Source of the DNA: an uncultured Shimia sp.
GTDB lineage: Bacteria; Pseudomonadota; Alphaproteobacteria; Rhodobacterales; Rhodobacteraceae
NCBI RefSeq assembly: GCF_947498095.1
Contig: NZ_CANMJE010000013.1
Location: 1 to 64,000 of the forward strand
Direction: 5' to 3'
Length of the DNA stretch: 64,000 bases
Below are positions 24,518 through 33,268 of the stretch, in pieces (the stretch's first letter is position 1; each line of letters starts with the position of its first letter). The position numbers and the translations under genes are program-made. A model generated the notes under the pieces. It ran no database searches and had not been told where the DNA came from. It was given only the letters and a program-made list of their open reading frames with translations.

Positions 24518-26047
24518 GTGCCTGTTCCACAAACTCTTTTGACAAAATTGGCAACACCCTTCCAAAGCGCCTCTGCTCTGGCGCTTGTCGCGGCCGTCGC
24601 GCTTGGCGTTCCCGCTACTATGGCCCAGACCTTTAACGACACAGGCGATATTCTTGCCCGGTCTGCCGAAATCGAAGACGTCGAATATAAAATAATGGTG
24701 CAACGGGCAACGCAAACGGCGATCTGGGGAATGCCTGCTGTTGGTATGGTCGACTTCATCAAAGCGACAAAGCGCGATTTGGGCGGCGACATCAACGATG
24801 TTGTTTACTTGAAGCAACCCTTTGATTCCAAGCACGGGTTCCTGACACCAAACGATGTTACAGCCTATGCATGGGGGTCGATGACGTCTGAGCCGGGTCC
24901 GCTGATTGTCGAAGTCCCGGCAGCCACCGATAATGTCAGTTACTTTGGCACTATCGTGAACGCCTGGGATGTCCCGATCGAGGACGTCGGGCCGGCGGGG
25001 GCCGATAAGGGCGAAGGTGGAAAGTATCTGTTGTTGCCGCCGGGCTATGATGGGGACAAATCCAAGGCCGATCTCGAGGCAGAGGGATATCTTGTGTATG
25101 AAACGGACACGTATCAGTACGGGTTCTCGTTCCGACCCCGGCTGTACAATGGTGCGACGGATGCCGATGCAGCCGAGTATGCGCAGCAGATCAAGGTGTA
25201 TTACTTGTCCGAGGCGGATAACCCACCCGCGACCACGTATCACGAGGCGTCACAGCTGCCCTATGATTCACTGCCCTACTACAACCACACGTTCTTTGAA
25301 GACATGAACGACTATCTGCAGGGCAACCCGATCCGCCCGCAGGACAAGGTCATGGTGTCCATGCTCAAGAGCCTTGGCATCGAAAAAGGCGAACCATACG
25401 AGCCCACCGAACGCCAATTGGCGGCAATGAACGAAGGGTTGGTTCTGGCATATGCGGCGATGCAGGATTTCTTTGTCGCGCCGGGTAAATCAACGGTACC
25501 GCTTTGGGTTGATGACAAAGGTGAAAGAAAATCCCAATGGCTGGTCTGGGATTTTGCGCCCGGTCAGGCAGAAGCTGGCTTTCCATATGAAACCGACGAA
25601 GAAGTGTTGCTCGATGATCGGGCCGGAGGGAGCTATTTCTGGATAACATATCTGCCGAAATATCTGGGTGGCGGGACATTCTATCTGACGGGATTGAATG
25701 ACAGCGACGGTGACATTCTGGACTACACCAAAAATTACACATTGAACGTTCCCAAAGATACACCAGCAAAAGATTTCTGGTCGGTGATCGTCTATTCGAT
25801 GGAAACCAAAGGGTTCATCCGGGACGTTGTGCGTGTAGGCCTGTCCGCGCGTGATGCCGAGGAAATGCAGGTCAATGACGACGGATCTTATGACATCTAT
25901 TTCGGCCCTGAAGCTCCGGACGGCAAAGAAAGTAACTGGATCCCGACCACAGAAGAATACTTTCTCCTGTTCCGGCTTTACGGCCCGGAAGAAGGCTGGC
26001 TGCAAAGCGGTTGGGTCCTGCCAGATCTGGAAAAGGTCTCACAGTAA
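24518..26047 (+). CDS. secreted DUF1254 + DUF1214 protein (cluster 1)
   Basis: A 509-aa protein from GTG 24518 with AAGGAG upstream. The signal peptide runs to about residue 36 (LALVAAVALGVPATMAQ). DUF1254 occupies about 55-190 (AIWGMPAVGMVDFIKATKRD, AYAWGSMTSEPGPLIVEVP) and DUF1214 about 355-490 (KNYTLNVPKDTPAKDFWSVI, LSARDAEEMQVNDDGSYDIY, FLLFRLYGPEEGWLQSGW). The two domains usually occur together in periplasmic proteins of unknown function. It is about 80% identical by eye to the protein at 48541. Expressed divergently from an AraC regulator and followed by a second, broken DUF1254/1214 gene. Confidence 0.9.
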   Translation: MPVPQTLLTKLATPFQSASALALVAAVALGVPATMAQTFNDTGDILARSAEIEDVEYKIMVQRATQTAIWGMPAVGMVDFIKATKRDLGGDINDVVYLKQPFDSKHGFLTPNDVTAYAWGSMTSEPGPLIVEVPAATDNVSYFGTIVNAWDVPIEDVGPAGADKGEGGKYLLLPPGYDGDKSKADLEAEGYLVYETDTYQYGFSFRPRLYNGATDADAAEYAQQIKVYYLSEADNPPATTYHEASQLPYDSLPYYNHTFFEDMNDYLQGNPIRPQDKVMVSMLKSLGIEKGEPYEPTERQLAAMNEGLVLAYAAMQDFFVAPGKSTVPLWVDDKGERKSQWLVWDFAPGQAEAGFPYETDEEVLLDDRAGGSYFWITYLPKYLGGGTFYLTGLNDSDGDILDYTKNYTLNVPKDTPAKDFWSVIVYSMETKGFIRDVVRVGLSARDAEEMQVNDDGSYDIYFGPEAPDGKESNWIPTTEEYFLLFRLYGPEEGWLQSGWVLPDLEKVSQ

Positions 26048-26142
26048 ATCTGTCTCCAAGAAAAAAGTCGCGTTGCCCGCAAAGTGGGCAGCGCCGGATT
26101 GACTTCCCCTCTCAGGAGACAAGAAACAGGGAATCACGCTTT

Positions 26143-27690
26143 ATGCTAAAAACTTGCACAGCTGTATTGGCCTTGAGTTTCGGTATCGTGGCCAGTGCCG
26201 GGTATGCGCAAACGGTACGCAAGCCCGGCACAGATATCCGGGCACAAGCAATCGGAGAACTGACAGACGCACGCGTTCGGGAAGTTCTGGTCGAAGACGG
26301 GCGTGTTTCCATGAGTGGAGGCTTTTTCGAAAATGACAGTGCCGAGTTGAGTGGCACTTCCGATCAGGTGCTTTTCAAACTTGCCAGCTCTATGGGTTTG
26401 CACCCCAATATGCGTCTGGCGATCGTTGGCCACACCGACAGCACTGGTGACTTTGACTATAACATCGGCCTTTCACAGCGTCGCGCCGAAGCGGTGAGAG
26501 CTGCACTATTGGATGCACCTTTCAATGTTGCGCCCTAACGCCTTGTTGCCATGGGTGCCGGATCAATCAGCCCGGTGGCATCCAACGCAAGCGATGAAGG
26601 CCGTGCTCTGAACCGCAGGGTTGAATTCGTGCTTTTGGACGAAACAGTAGAGGCTTTGCCAGCGGAAGAAATTGTTGTCCCCGCACAATCTACAGCGGAA
26701 TATGCGGCGATGGTTCCAGAGAATGTCCTGACCCCGGACCTTGTGCGTACAAAGACCTTGGGCGATCTGCGTTTCTTCGACGGGATGCCGTCGCCTGAAA
26801 CTGTCCAAAAGACCTTTGATAATCTTGATCTGATGCGCGCGACATCTGCGTTTTTGGATGGAATGAAGATCGCTTCGCTCAACCCACCGGCCGAGAAATT
26901 CATCAACGTGTCGGATGTCCAGTACAAAACGGTTCACGCCAACAACGAGGACTTCTTTCATGAGATTGACGTTGCGCTGAACAACAACCCGATCGGTGCC
27001 TTTGATCCGGAGATTGTAGGCACGTTTGCCTCTATCGGATTGAAAAAAGGCGAGCCATTTGAACCCGATGCACGGATGCGGGAAATCATGGTCGAAGCCG
27101 CAGCAATCGCCAATGCCACAGCGCGTTCGATCACCTATGCCGCGCGTGACCCCGGCGTTTACTTCTATGAAGATCGCCAGTGGAATTCGCCGTTCCAGCG
27201 CCAAAGCTATCTTTTCTTGGAAGACGGTGCACGTATCTTGGATGACCGGAGTTATTTCTTCTATATGGCGACTGGTATCACACCAGCCATGACATCGCCG
27301 CCCGTAGGATCGGGGTCAGTTTACGCGATGACCGCGCGGGATGTGAACGGGGAGTATCTGGATGGATCCAATACCTACAAAGTCACACTTCCCGGTCCGG
27401 TTCTTGCCAATAACTTCTGGTCGTTCATGCTGTATAGCGGTCAAACACGGTCGATCCTTGAAACCGATCAGAAATCCGGTGGAATAGACTCTAACGGCGA
27501 AGGGATCAAAGCCAATGAGGACGGCAGTTACACCGTCTATTTCGGCCCCGAAGCGCCGGAGGGTTGGGAAAACAACTGGGCGCAAACAGCTCCGGGCCGA
27601 AGCTTTAACGCAATGATGCGCCTTTACGGTCCATTGGAGCCTTGGTTCGACAAGAGCTGGAAACCTGGAGACTTCGAACCTGTAGAGTAA
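26143..27690 (+). pseudogene. broken OmpA-DUF1254-DUF1214 fusion gene
   Basis: From ATG 26143 the frame encodes a signal peptide (KTCTAVLALSFGIVASAGYA) and an OmpA-type domain (FENDSAELS, LAIVGHTDSTGDFDYNIGLS, QRRAEAVRAAL). A TAA at 26536-26538 cuts it; in the same frame RLVAMGAGSISPVASNASDE then GRALNRRVEF completes the OmpA domain. The DUF1254 part then jumps from IASL straight to NPPAEKF. Relative to the intact paralogue at 50049 about 146 residues (the DUF1254 core) are missing, in frame. DUF1214 remains complete. Two independent lesions make loss of function likely, although an ATG at 26551 could still express the 379-aa remainder, without signal peptide. Confidence 0.85.
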
Positions 27691-27949
27691 AGTCGCAAAA
27701 GAGATCTTTCGCTATCCCGCCTTCCAAGTGGGATAGTAATCCGCAAAACATATCCGTCAGTGCGTCGACTAGCGGCCAGCCTTTCGTTGCAGCTTTAAAC
27801 GCCCGTTTCGCATTTGCTTGTCATAGTAAGCCTGTGTGCAACGAAAGTCCGCAGGTGGCCGAAGCGGTCGTAAACTTGAACCAGTTGAAGGTCTGGAAAG
27901 TCCGCACATCCGACCTTGGCGCGACCCTCATCGAAAGACCGCTCCCCAA
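27691..27949. repeat. gap with intergenic repeats, left of polymerase element 2
   Basis: AACGAAAGTCCGCAGGTGGC, AAAGTCCGCACATCCGACC and GAAAGACCGCTCCCC belong to the interspersed family, leading directly into the outer module end. No gene is supported. Confidence 0.45.
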
Positions 27950-28157
27950 CCAACGCTGCGGGTAAACTGGACGGCTGCTGTGCTCCCAACACACCGACAG
28001 CCCCGGCCATCGGGTCTCAGTCCTGCCTTCAGCGGGGCTCCCAGTGGCTAGCCGTGGTCCCATCCTCACTCCGCTAGCGCTCTGTGATGCCCCAGTAACC
28101 GCCCCAGTTTGTTCAGAGGCTGCCGTAAGTCGATGTTACCAAAGGGTCGGCAAGGAT

Positions 28158-28534
28158 TCCTACCATCCCAGCCACCTCTCCTTAGTTCAGTAAACTAAGC
28201 ACCCGGGACGCCCGTAGTCCTAGGAAATGCCCCCGTTTATGCCCCAGTTGGTTTTCACGAGATCTAGGTGTTGGCGGGGTCGCTGACACACTGCTGGCGT
28301 GGGCTCTGACCATGGGTTTGGATACGAACTGTACTTGTTGGTGCTGACCTGACCTCCCCCAGATGAGCGGGAGAGGTCGTTGGCGTTAGGTCTGAGTATA
28401 GTAAGCCGATCTTGGGCATAGGGATAAGTAATGAAGGAGCAGGAGGACGGGGCGTAGCAGTTACCCAGCCCCCCAGTACTACCCGATCATCCTCCCAGAT
28501 CAGAAGAACCAAGATAGGAAACTCTCTCGTTGAA
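28158..28534 (+). repeat. left 377-bp inverted repeat of polymerase element 2
   Basis: Exact inverted copy of 30329-30705 as far as I could compare base by base. It includes the 17-bp tRNA-Gln core, the CTTAGTTCAGTAAACTAAG hairpin, the GGGGC arm, a TGGGGGAGG / CCTCCCCCA-type repeat and the last 15 codons of the polymerase gene. Confidence 0.9.
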
Positions 28535-30040
28535 GAGCCGTTGACGCACTAGATACTCGGGGCAGCGTTCCCGTTGCCGCATTTGAACATAGTCCTCAAC
28601 GAGATCAGGGGACTGTCTCTCCACCTCATCCAGCCCCAGATAGTTGTTCGATAAGACAATGGAACGGCCAACGGAGTGCCGAGCTGTCGCAGTCATAGCG
28701 ACCTTGAGCCTCTGGGCCATCTTGTAGTTGATCAGGAAGCTGTCATGCACACCCAGCACCGGGATTCCCCTCCGAGTGAAGAAGTTGATGATCCGGGATG
28801 CTATTTGACTGTCAGTGTTCATCAGGCGAACCCCTTGGTCTGAGCAAAGATCCTTAACCAAATTCGGGTGCTTCTCGGTGAACGCATCCAGTAACCCCAA
28901 CAACTCCTTATTGGTCATTGATTTTCCACGAGAACCTGTAGAACAATCCTGCCGAAAAGCCTTGCAAGCAGTGCTCCTGTCTTTGGCATTCAGTGCCATC
29001 AACACGAGCGCCTTAACGAGCTTGCGTTGCTCCGCCGGAGTACAACCATCCACAAGGCCTTCCTCCAACTCATAAGGATCTCCGGTCACGTCAACCCCAT
29101 GCCGCGCAGATAGAATGGCGACATGAAGCGCCTGATAGTCGACCTCCACTGTTGGCTCATCGTTGATATGGATACGTTTGCGGAACTCGGACCCAACGCT
29201 TTGCCACCACCCCCCAAAGAAACGCCCACCACAGCTCCAATCGTTGCGATTAAAGATACGGCGAACGGGATTATCCATGGTGCAAATCGGAACCCGAGCA
29301 ATCTCTCCCTGACGAGGCCCTGACTTAATTGGGCGTTCGATAACCGGGACTATTTGATCCGGAACATCAATGAAGGTTCGGGCCAGAAGTTGGTTATAAG
29401 CGTTCAGGTCAGCCCGCATCTGATGCGTTTCTTCGGTGTCTTCGTATTCGACCTCCTTTTTCTTTAGATCGTGCATGATGATACATTCTTTGACGGGATA
29501 CACCGAGATGTGCTCCCGACCGAACTTCGCCTCCCGAAACAGTTTCTTGAGAGGTTCAGCGGCGATGATACGGGCCGTTCTGTTGGTCTTGGCCCCGGGA
29601 CCCGCATAGCTGCCCTTCGACAAGTGGATAAAGCCTTGATCCGCAAGCCGATGTACCAGCCCCGGCATTATCCGGGACAGGTGAAGTGCGTTATATCTGG
29701 AGCTCGTATTCCAAGCCGTATTGGACAGGTGGACCCCGATACTGAGATCGGGATCCGTTTTCCAAGCGACGTAGAGATCAAGGATCAGAACGCGAAGCTG
29801 GCTGCGATAGTTAGCCTTTGGTTTGGCCCCTCCACGTTTTGGGTTGGCGCAGGCGAGATCCTGACAGCTTAGCTGCCAGATATGCCGGACTATGTTCCCA
29901 ACTTCTGAATGCTCCGAGTACACGTGAACGTCGAGTGGACGGGCGTAAGCTGGATTTATCGAACATTCCCCAAACTTCGGCGTTGATTTTGTTGATTGCG
30001 CCTTCTTGGTGGACTTTGAGTTTTCTAAGTTTGTGTGCAA
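28487..30040 (-). CDS. superfamily-A polymerase of mobile element (TV-Pol-like)
   Basis: A 517-aa protein; the start is uncertain (TTG at 30040; no strong ribosome site). Superfamily-A motifs are intact: motif A VEVDYQALHVAIL (D301, H306), motif B RKLVKALVLMALNA (R339, K343, N351), motif C LGVHDSFLI (H432, D433). A GRFFGGWWQ block precedes motif A. HDSF is also the motif C form of T7-type RNA polymerases, to which TV-Pols are related. The N-terminal part shares PLDVHVYSEHSEV and the SRYNALHLS helix region with the protein at 12408. The last 15 residues are encoded inside the left inverted repeat. Proposed role: copying the element's own DNA. Confidence 0.8.
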   Translation of the reverse strand: MHTNLENSKSTKKAQSTKSTPKFGECSINPAYARPLDVHVYSEHSEVGNIVRHIWQLSCQDLACANPKRGGAKPKANYRSQLRVLILDLYVAWKTDPDLSIGVHLSNTAWNTSSRYNALHLSRIMPGLVHRLADQGFIHLSKGSYAGPGAKTNRTARIIAAEPLKKLFREAKFGREHISVYPVKECIIMHDLKKKEVEYEDTEETHQMRADLNAYNQLLARTFIDVPDQIVPVIERPIKSGPRQGEIARVPICTMDNPVRRIFNRNDWSCGGRFFGGWWQSVGSEFRKRIHINDEPTVEVDYQALHVAILSARHGVDVTGDPYELEEGLVDGCTPAEQRKLVKALVLMALNAKDRSTACKAFRQDCSTGSRGKSMTNKELLGLLDAFTEKHPNLVKDLCSDQGVRLMNTDSQIASRIINFFTRRGIPVLGVHDSFLINYKMAQRLKVAMTATARHSVGRSIVLSNNYLGLDEVERQSPDLVEDYVQMRQRERCPEYLVRQRLFNERVSYLGSSDLGG

Positions 30041-30328
30041 AAGCCATGATACCTTCTTCGTCTAAAATAAAATGAGACCTCAAAGGCAAAACACCCTTGA
30101 GGAAATTTCAAAGCCAGACGCGAAGAGGTTGCAAACGTGATAAATCACGGTGCACTCCACGAGCCGACTTTCTAGATGTTTTTGAAAAATGAGGACCTTT
30201 GCGAGGTCCAATAGCGAAGGTATCGCTATAGCGTCACTAGACGCTGATTGTTTGCCCACGGGATGCGGGCGGCTGAACGTTGTATATAGGGCATGTTCCT
30301 GTTATGTTCAACCCTGCTTCGAAACAAT
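30041..30328. other. upstream region of polymerase 2
   Basis: About 290 bp between polymerase start and right inverted repeat. No gene is supported. TTTTAGACGAAGAAGGTATCATGG lies in a different frame from the polymerase. Promoter elements are expected here; none was convincing. Confidence 0.35.
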
Positions 30329-30705
30329 TTCAACGAGAGAGTTTCCTATCTTGGTTCTTCTGATCTGGGAGGATGATCGGGTAGTACTGGGGGGCTGGGT
30401 AACTGCTACGCCCCGTCCTCCTGCTCCTTCATTACTTATCCCTATGCCCAAGATCGGCTTACTATACTCAGACCTAACGCCAACGACCTCTCCCGCTCAT
30501 CTGGGGGAGGTCAGGTCAGCACCAACAAGTACAGTTCGTATCCAAACCCATGGTCAGAGCCCACGCCAGCAGTGTGTCAGCGACCCCGCCAACACCTAGA
30601 TCTCGTGAAAACCAACTGGGGCATAAACGGGGGCATTTCCTAGGACTACGGGCGTCCCGGGTGCTTAGTTTACTGAACTAAGGAGAGGTGGCTGGGATGG
30701 TAGGA
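30329..30705 (-). repeat. right 377-bp inverted repeat of polymerase element 2
   Basis: Exact inverted copy of 28158-28534. Its outermost 17 bp (30689-30705) are at the same time the last 17 nt of the tRNA-Gln gene. The next outer base differs from the left copy, where the sequence continues into the module's outer half instead of tRNA. Confidence 0.9.
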
Positions 30706-30763
30706 TTCGAACCTACGGTACACTGTACCAAAAACAGTTGCCTTACCACTTGGCTACATCCCA
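30689..30763 (-). tRNA. tRNA-Gln (anticodon TTG)
   Basis: 75 nt with CCA encoded. Acceptor stem TGGGATG pairs with CATCCCA, discriminator G; anticodon stem ACTGT/ACAGT encloses loop TTTTGGT, anticodon TTG; T arm GTAGG-TTCGAAT-CCTAC. It reads glutamine CAA codons. All parts are intact, so the adjoining element did not destroy the gene. Its 3' end (17 nt) recurs as the core of four att-like modules in the window. Confidence 0.95.
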
Positions 30764-30987
30764 ACAGTGAAGCGCTAATTAATGCGGGAATGAATGAGGC
30801 GCAAGACCCCAAACACACTTTTTCCAGCCTTTTTCGACTTCGTCCTTGAAAGCCGTTGATGCGCGCGGTCCAGGCAGAGAACGTGGCGTCGGGCAATTGC
30901 TACCTCGCGTCACTTGTGTTTGCAGCGATGGACAACATACCGAGTAGTAGGTCATGCTGATACGCAGAAAAACTTGGGAGAAAACCG

Positions 30988-32217
30988 ATGGAATTGGGAT
31001 TGCGACCGGAAATCGAAGAGCTGTTGGATCGCGTCCGCGAGATGATCCGGGACGAGATCATGCCGCTGGAGGATGCCTATCACACCGAGATCGGAACAGG
31101 CGACCGCTGGACTTATACCGCACGGCAAACAGAGATTCTGGAAGGCCTTAAGGCCAAGGCCAAAGAACGTGGCTTGTGGAACTTCTGGCTTACCGACAGC
31201 GACAAGGGATTTGGTCTGACCACGGTCGAGTACGCCTATTTCGCAGAGGAAATGGGCAAGACCCCTTTGGGTGCTGAAGTGTTCAACTGTTCTGCGCCAG
31301 ACACCGGCAACATGGAAGTGTTCGAGCGTTACGGCAACGACAACATGAAGGAACGCTGGCTGAAACCATTGCTCGAAGGTGATATCCGCTCGGCCTATCT
31401 GATGACTGAACCCGACGTCGCCAGTTCTGACGCGACCAACGTGTCGATGCCCTGTGTTCGCGATGGCGATGACTATGTGATGAATGGTGAGAAATATTGG
31501 GCTTCGGGTGCCGGCGATCCGCGCTGCAAAGTCTATATTGTGATGGTGAAAACTGGCGGCGAAGACCTCCCCATCCATAATCGTCAATCCATGATCGTGG
31601 TCCCTGCTGAAACCCCCGGTATCGAAGTGCTGCGGCCCATGCAGGTTTATGGCCATGATGACGCGCCCCACGGACATATGCACATCCGGTTTACCAATGT
31701 ACGCGTCCCTGCGGAGAACATCCTCTTGGGTGAAGGACGCGGATTTGAGATTGCCCAAGGTCGCCTTGGGCCTGGACGTATTCACCACTGTATGCGCGCC
31801 ATTGGTCAGGCCGAGTCTGCGCTGGAACAAATGTGCAAACGCGCGCTGAACCGTGAAGCCTTTGGCAAACCCATCGCGCATCTGGGCGCGAACTATGACA
31901 TCATCTCGAACTGCCGGATGGAGATCGAGATGGCTCGATTGCTGTGTCTCAAGACCGCTTGGTTCATGGATCAGGGCGATGCCCGTGCCGCGGCCCCTTG
32001 GATTAGCAAGATCAAGGTTGTGGCCCCTAACACGGCGCTCAAGGTGATTGATGAGGCAGTACAGATGTTCGGTGGCACAGGCGTGTCTCAGGATACACCG
32101 CTGGCGATCGCATGGACCCAGGTGCGCACCTTGCGGCTGGCAGATGGCCCGGACGCGGTTCACCGCCGTCAGGTCGCCCGCAAAGAGCTGAAGAAGTACA
32201 CCCAGCAAAAGGTCTGA
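30988..32217 (+). CDS. acyl-CoA dehydrogenase family protein
   Basis: A 409-aa protein with GGGAG upstream. The FAD-linked acyl-CoA dehydrogenase fold is visible throughout: MTEPDVASSDATNVSM (flavin loop), NGEKYWASGAGD, GPGRIHHCMRAIGQAE, and the C-terminal MFGGTGVSQDTPLAIAWTQV with RTLRLADGPDAVHRRQVAR. The catalytic Glu of classical short-chain enzymes is not evident where expected and the sequence is closer to the ACAD10/11-type (long, 400+ aa, R-x-x-R-x-x-D-G-P-D/E ending). It oxidises an acyl-CoA, passing electrons to ETF. It is monocistronic with its own terminator and lies just right of the tRNA, at the start of the conserved half. Confidence 0.88.
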   Translation: MELGLRPEIEELLDRVREMIRDEIMPLEDAYHTEIGTGDRWTYTARQTEILEGLKAKAKERGLWNFWLTDSDKGFGLTTVEYAYFAEEMGKTPLGAEVFNCSAPDTGNMEVFERYGNDNMKERWLKPLLEGDIRSAYLMTEPDVASSDATNVSMPCVRDGDDYVMNGEKYWASGAGDPRCKVYIVMVKTGGEDLPIHNRQSMIVVPAETPGIEVLRPMQVYGHDDAPHGHMHIRFTNVRVPAENILLGEGRGFEIAQGRLGPGRIHHCMRAIGQAESALEQMCKRALNREAFGKPIAHLGANYDIISNCRMEIEMARLLCLKTAWFMDQGDARAAAPWISKIKVVAPNTALKVIDEAVQMFGGTGVSQDTPLAIAWTQVRTLRLADGPDAVHRRQVARKELKKYTQQKV

Positions 32218-32239
32218 GACCACCAATCAGGATGCAAGA

Positions 32240-32270
32240 AAGGGGCGCCTTGGGTGCCCCTTTTGTCTTT
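32240..32270 (+). terminator. intrinsic terminator of acyl-CoA dehydrogenase gene
   Basis: AAGGGGCGCC (32240-32249) pairs with GGGTGCCCCTT region over 10 bp with loop TTG, followed by TTGTCTTT. Serves the gene ending at 32217 and faces the end of the LysR gene. Confidence 0.8.
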
Positions 32271-32291
32271 CCCCACGCTCCATCGAGCGAT

Positions 32292-33164
32292 CTATCCAAA
32301 GTGTTGCCCTTGAATAAAGTCCGTACAGGCCTTTGTAATCTCTGGAAACCGCGGCTGTTCACGCTGGTAAATAAATACCTGCCGGTGGTCTTTCAGGTCC
32401 CGGATCGGGCGAAACCGTGTGGCGTCTGGCATATAGGACGCCACAGTTCTCGGCAAAACAGTCACCCAATTCCCCGAACGCACCATTGCAAGCAACGAAT
32501 GTGTGTTGTGGATGGTGATATCGGTTTGCCTGAGGGTTGAAGCAAAGTCCTTGGTTTCGATCAGGTCGCACAGGGTGTTGCGTAAGAAGTCATGCGCAAA
32601 AACATCTTCAAGACTGGGGTTCTCTTTCTGGCGCCACAAAGGATGGTCTGCCGAACAGACAAGGCCAAATCTGTCTTCGAACAGCAAACTTGCGCGGGTT
32701 TCCTTTAACGCGTGATGGCCCGAAGCGACGCCGATATCCGCTTTGCCCTCAGCGAGGCTATCCAACACTTGCTCGGTGTCGGTATCGCGCAAATCCAGTT
32801 TGAGACCGGGAAATTGCTCTGTCATATGCGCCAAGATCGAAGGAAAAAGCATGGCCGCCACGGACGGCACCGACACAATCCGCAACAACCCCTGCCCCGC
32901 GCGCGCCAGCGTTTCCATGCTTTGAACGGCCTCATCAAACTGGCGAACCTGCTTGAGTGCCAGATCAAACACTTGAGTGCCGAGAGGTGTCAGCCGGTTC
33001 TTACGTTCCCCAAGAAACAGCCTTTTGCCCAAATGCTCTTCGAATTGCTTCAAGGTCATGGATAAGGCCGATGGTGTCCGCCCCAATCGGTCCGCGGCCT
33101 CAATCAGGTTCCCAGTTTGCGCCACCGTAACAAAGCTTCGCATCATTTCTATCTTCAGTGTCAA
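32292..33164 (-). CDS. LysR-family transcriptional regulator
   Basis: A 290-aa protein of normal LysR length, start TTG 33164 (ATG at 33146 possible). The N-terminal helix-turn-helix is standard (FVTVAQTGNLIEAADRLGRT, then SALSMTLKQFEEHLG). The effector domain begins with LLRIVSVPSVAAMLFPSILA. It is divergent from the aldehyde dehydrogenase operon with 104 bp between starts, and a TTTCA-N7-TGAAA site lies in that gap, so it most likely activates the operon and represses itself. The inducer is unknown. Confidence 0.9.
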   Translation of the reverse strand: MTLKIEMMRSFVTVAQTGNLIEAADRLGRTPSALSMTLKQFEEHLGKRLFLGERKNRLTPLGTQVFDLALKQVRQFDEAVQSMETLARAGQGLLRIVSVPSVAAMLFPSILAHMTEQFPGLKLDLRDTDTEQVLDSLAEGKADIGVASGHHALKETRASLLFEDRFGLVCSADHPLWRQKENPSLEDVFAHDFLRNTLCDLIETKDFASTLRQTDITIHNTHSLLAMVRSGNWVTVLPRTVASYMPDATRFRPIRDLKDHRQVFIYQREQPRFPEITKACTDFIQGQHFG

Positions 33165-33165
33165 A

Positions 33166-33182
33166 TTTCAATTTTCCTGAAA
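33166..33182. promoter_or_regulatory. LysR-type binding site candidate
   Basis: TTTCAATTTTCCTGAAA: a five-base inverted repeat with seven-base spacer, containing the T-N11-A core typical of LysR regulators. It lies two bases from the LysR start and about 87 bp before the aldehyde dehydrogenase gene. Confidence 0.5.
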
Positions 33183-33268
33183 TAAACTTAAGTTGTTTGA
33201 GTTTGACTGACATCTAGCCGCGAGTCCATGGTGCACCCAACCCTTTCTTAAATGATCCGAGGCCCGAC

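Larger units (their letters stand above)
27950..30705 (-). mobile_element. polymerase element 2 (TV-Pol-like) abutting tRNA-Gln
   Basis: A 2.8-kb unit: outer module part (27950-28157), perfect 377-bp inverted repeats (28158-28534 and 30329-30705) and one gene, a TV-Pol-like polymerase. The left end holds a whole att-like module (core 28158-28174). On the right the repeat runs without a break into the 3' end of the tRNA-Gln gene, so the outer module part is missing there. There is no integrase, transposase or other cargo. The perfect repeats point to recent activity or ongoing gene conversion. Confidence 0.75.

Noticed and set aside
29811-30089. 92-codon frame over the polymerase 2 start (M-A-F-A-H-K)
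   Set aside because: Overlaps the polymerase N-terminus out of frame and shows no protein similarity; may only contain the ribosome-binding context.
27950-30705. Standard integrative element with direct attL/attR at tRNA-Gln
   Set aside because: The cores are in inverted, not direct, orientation and no integrase lies inside.
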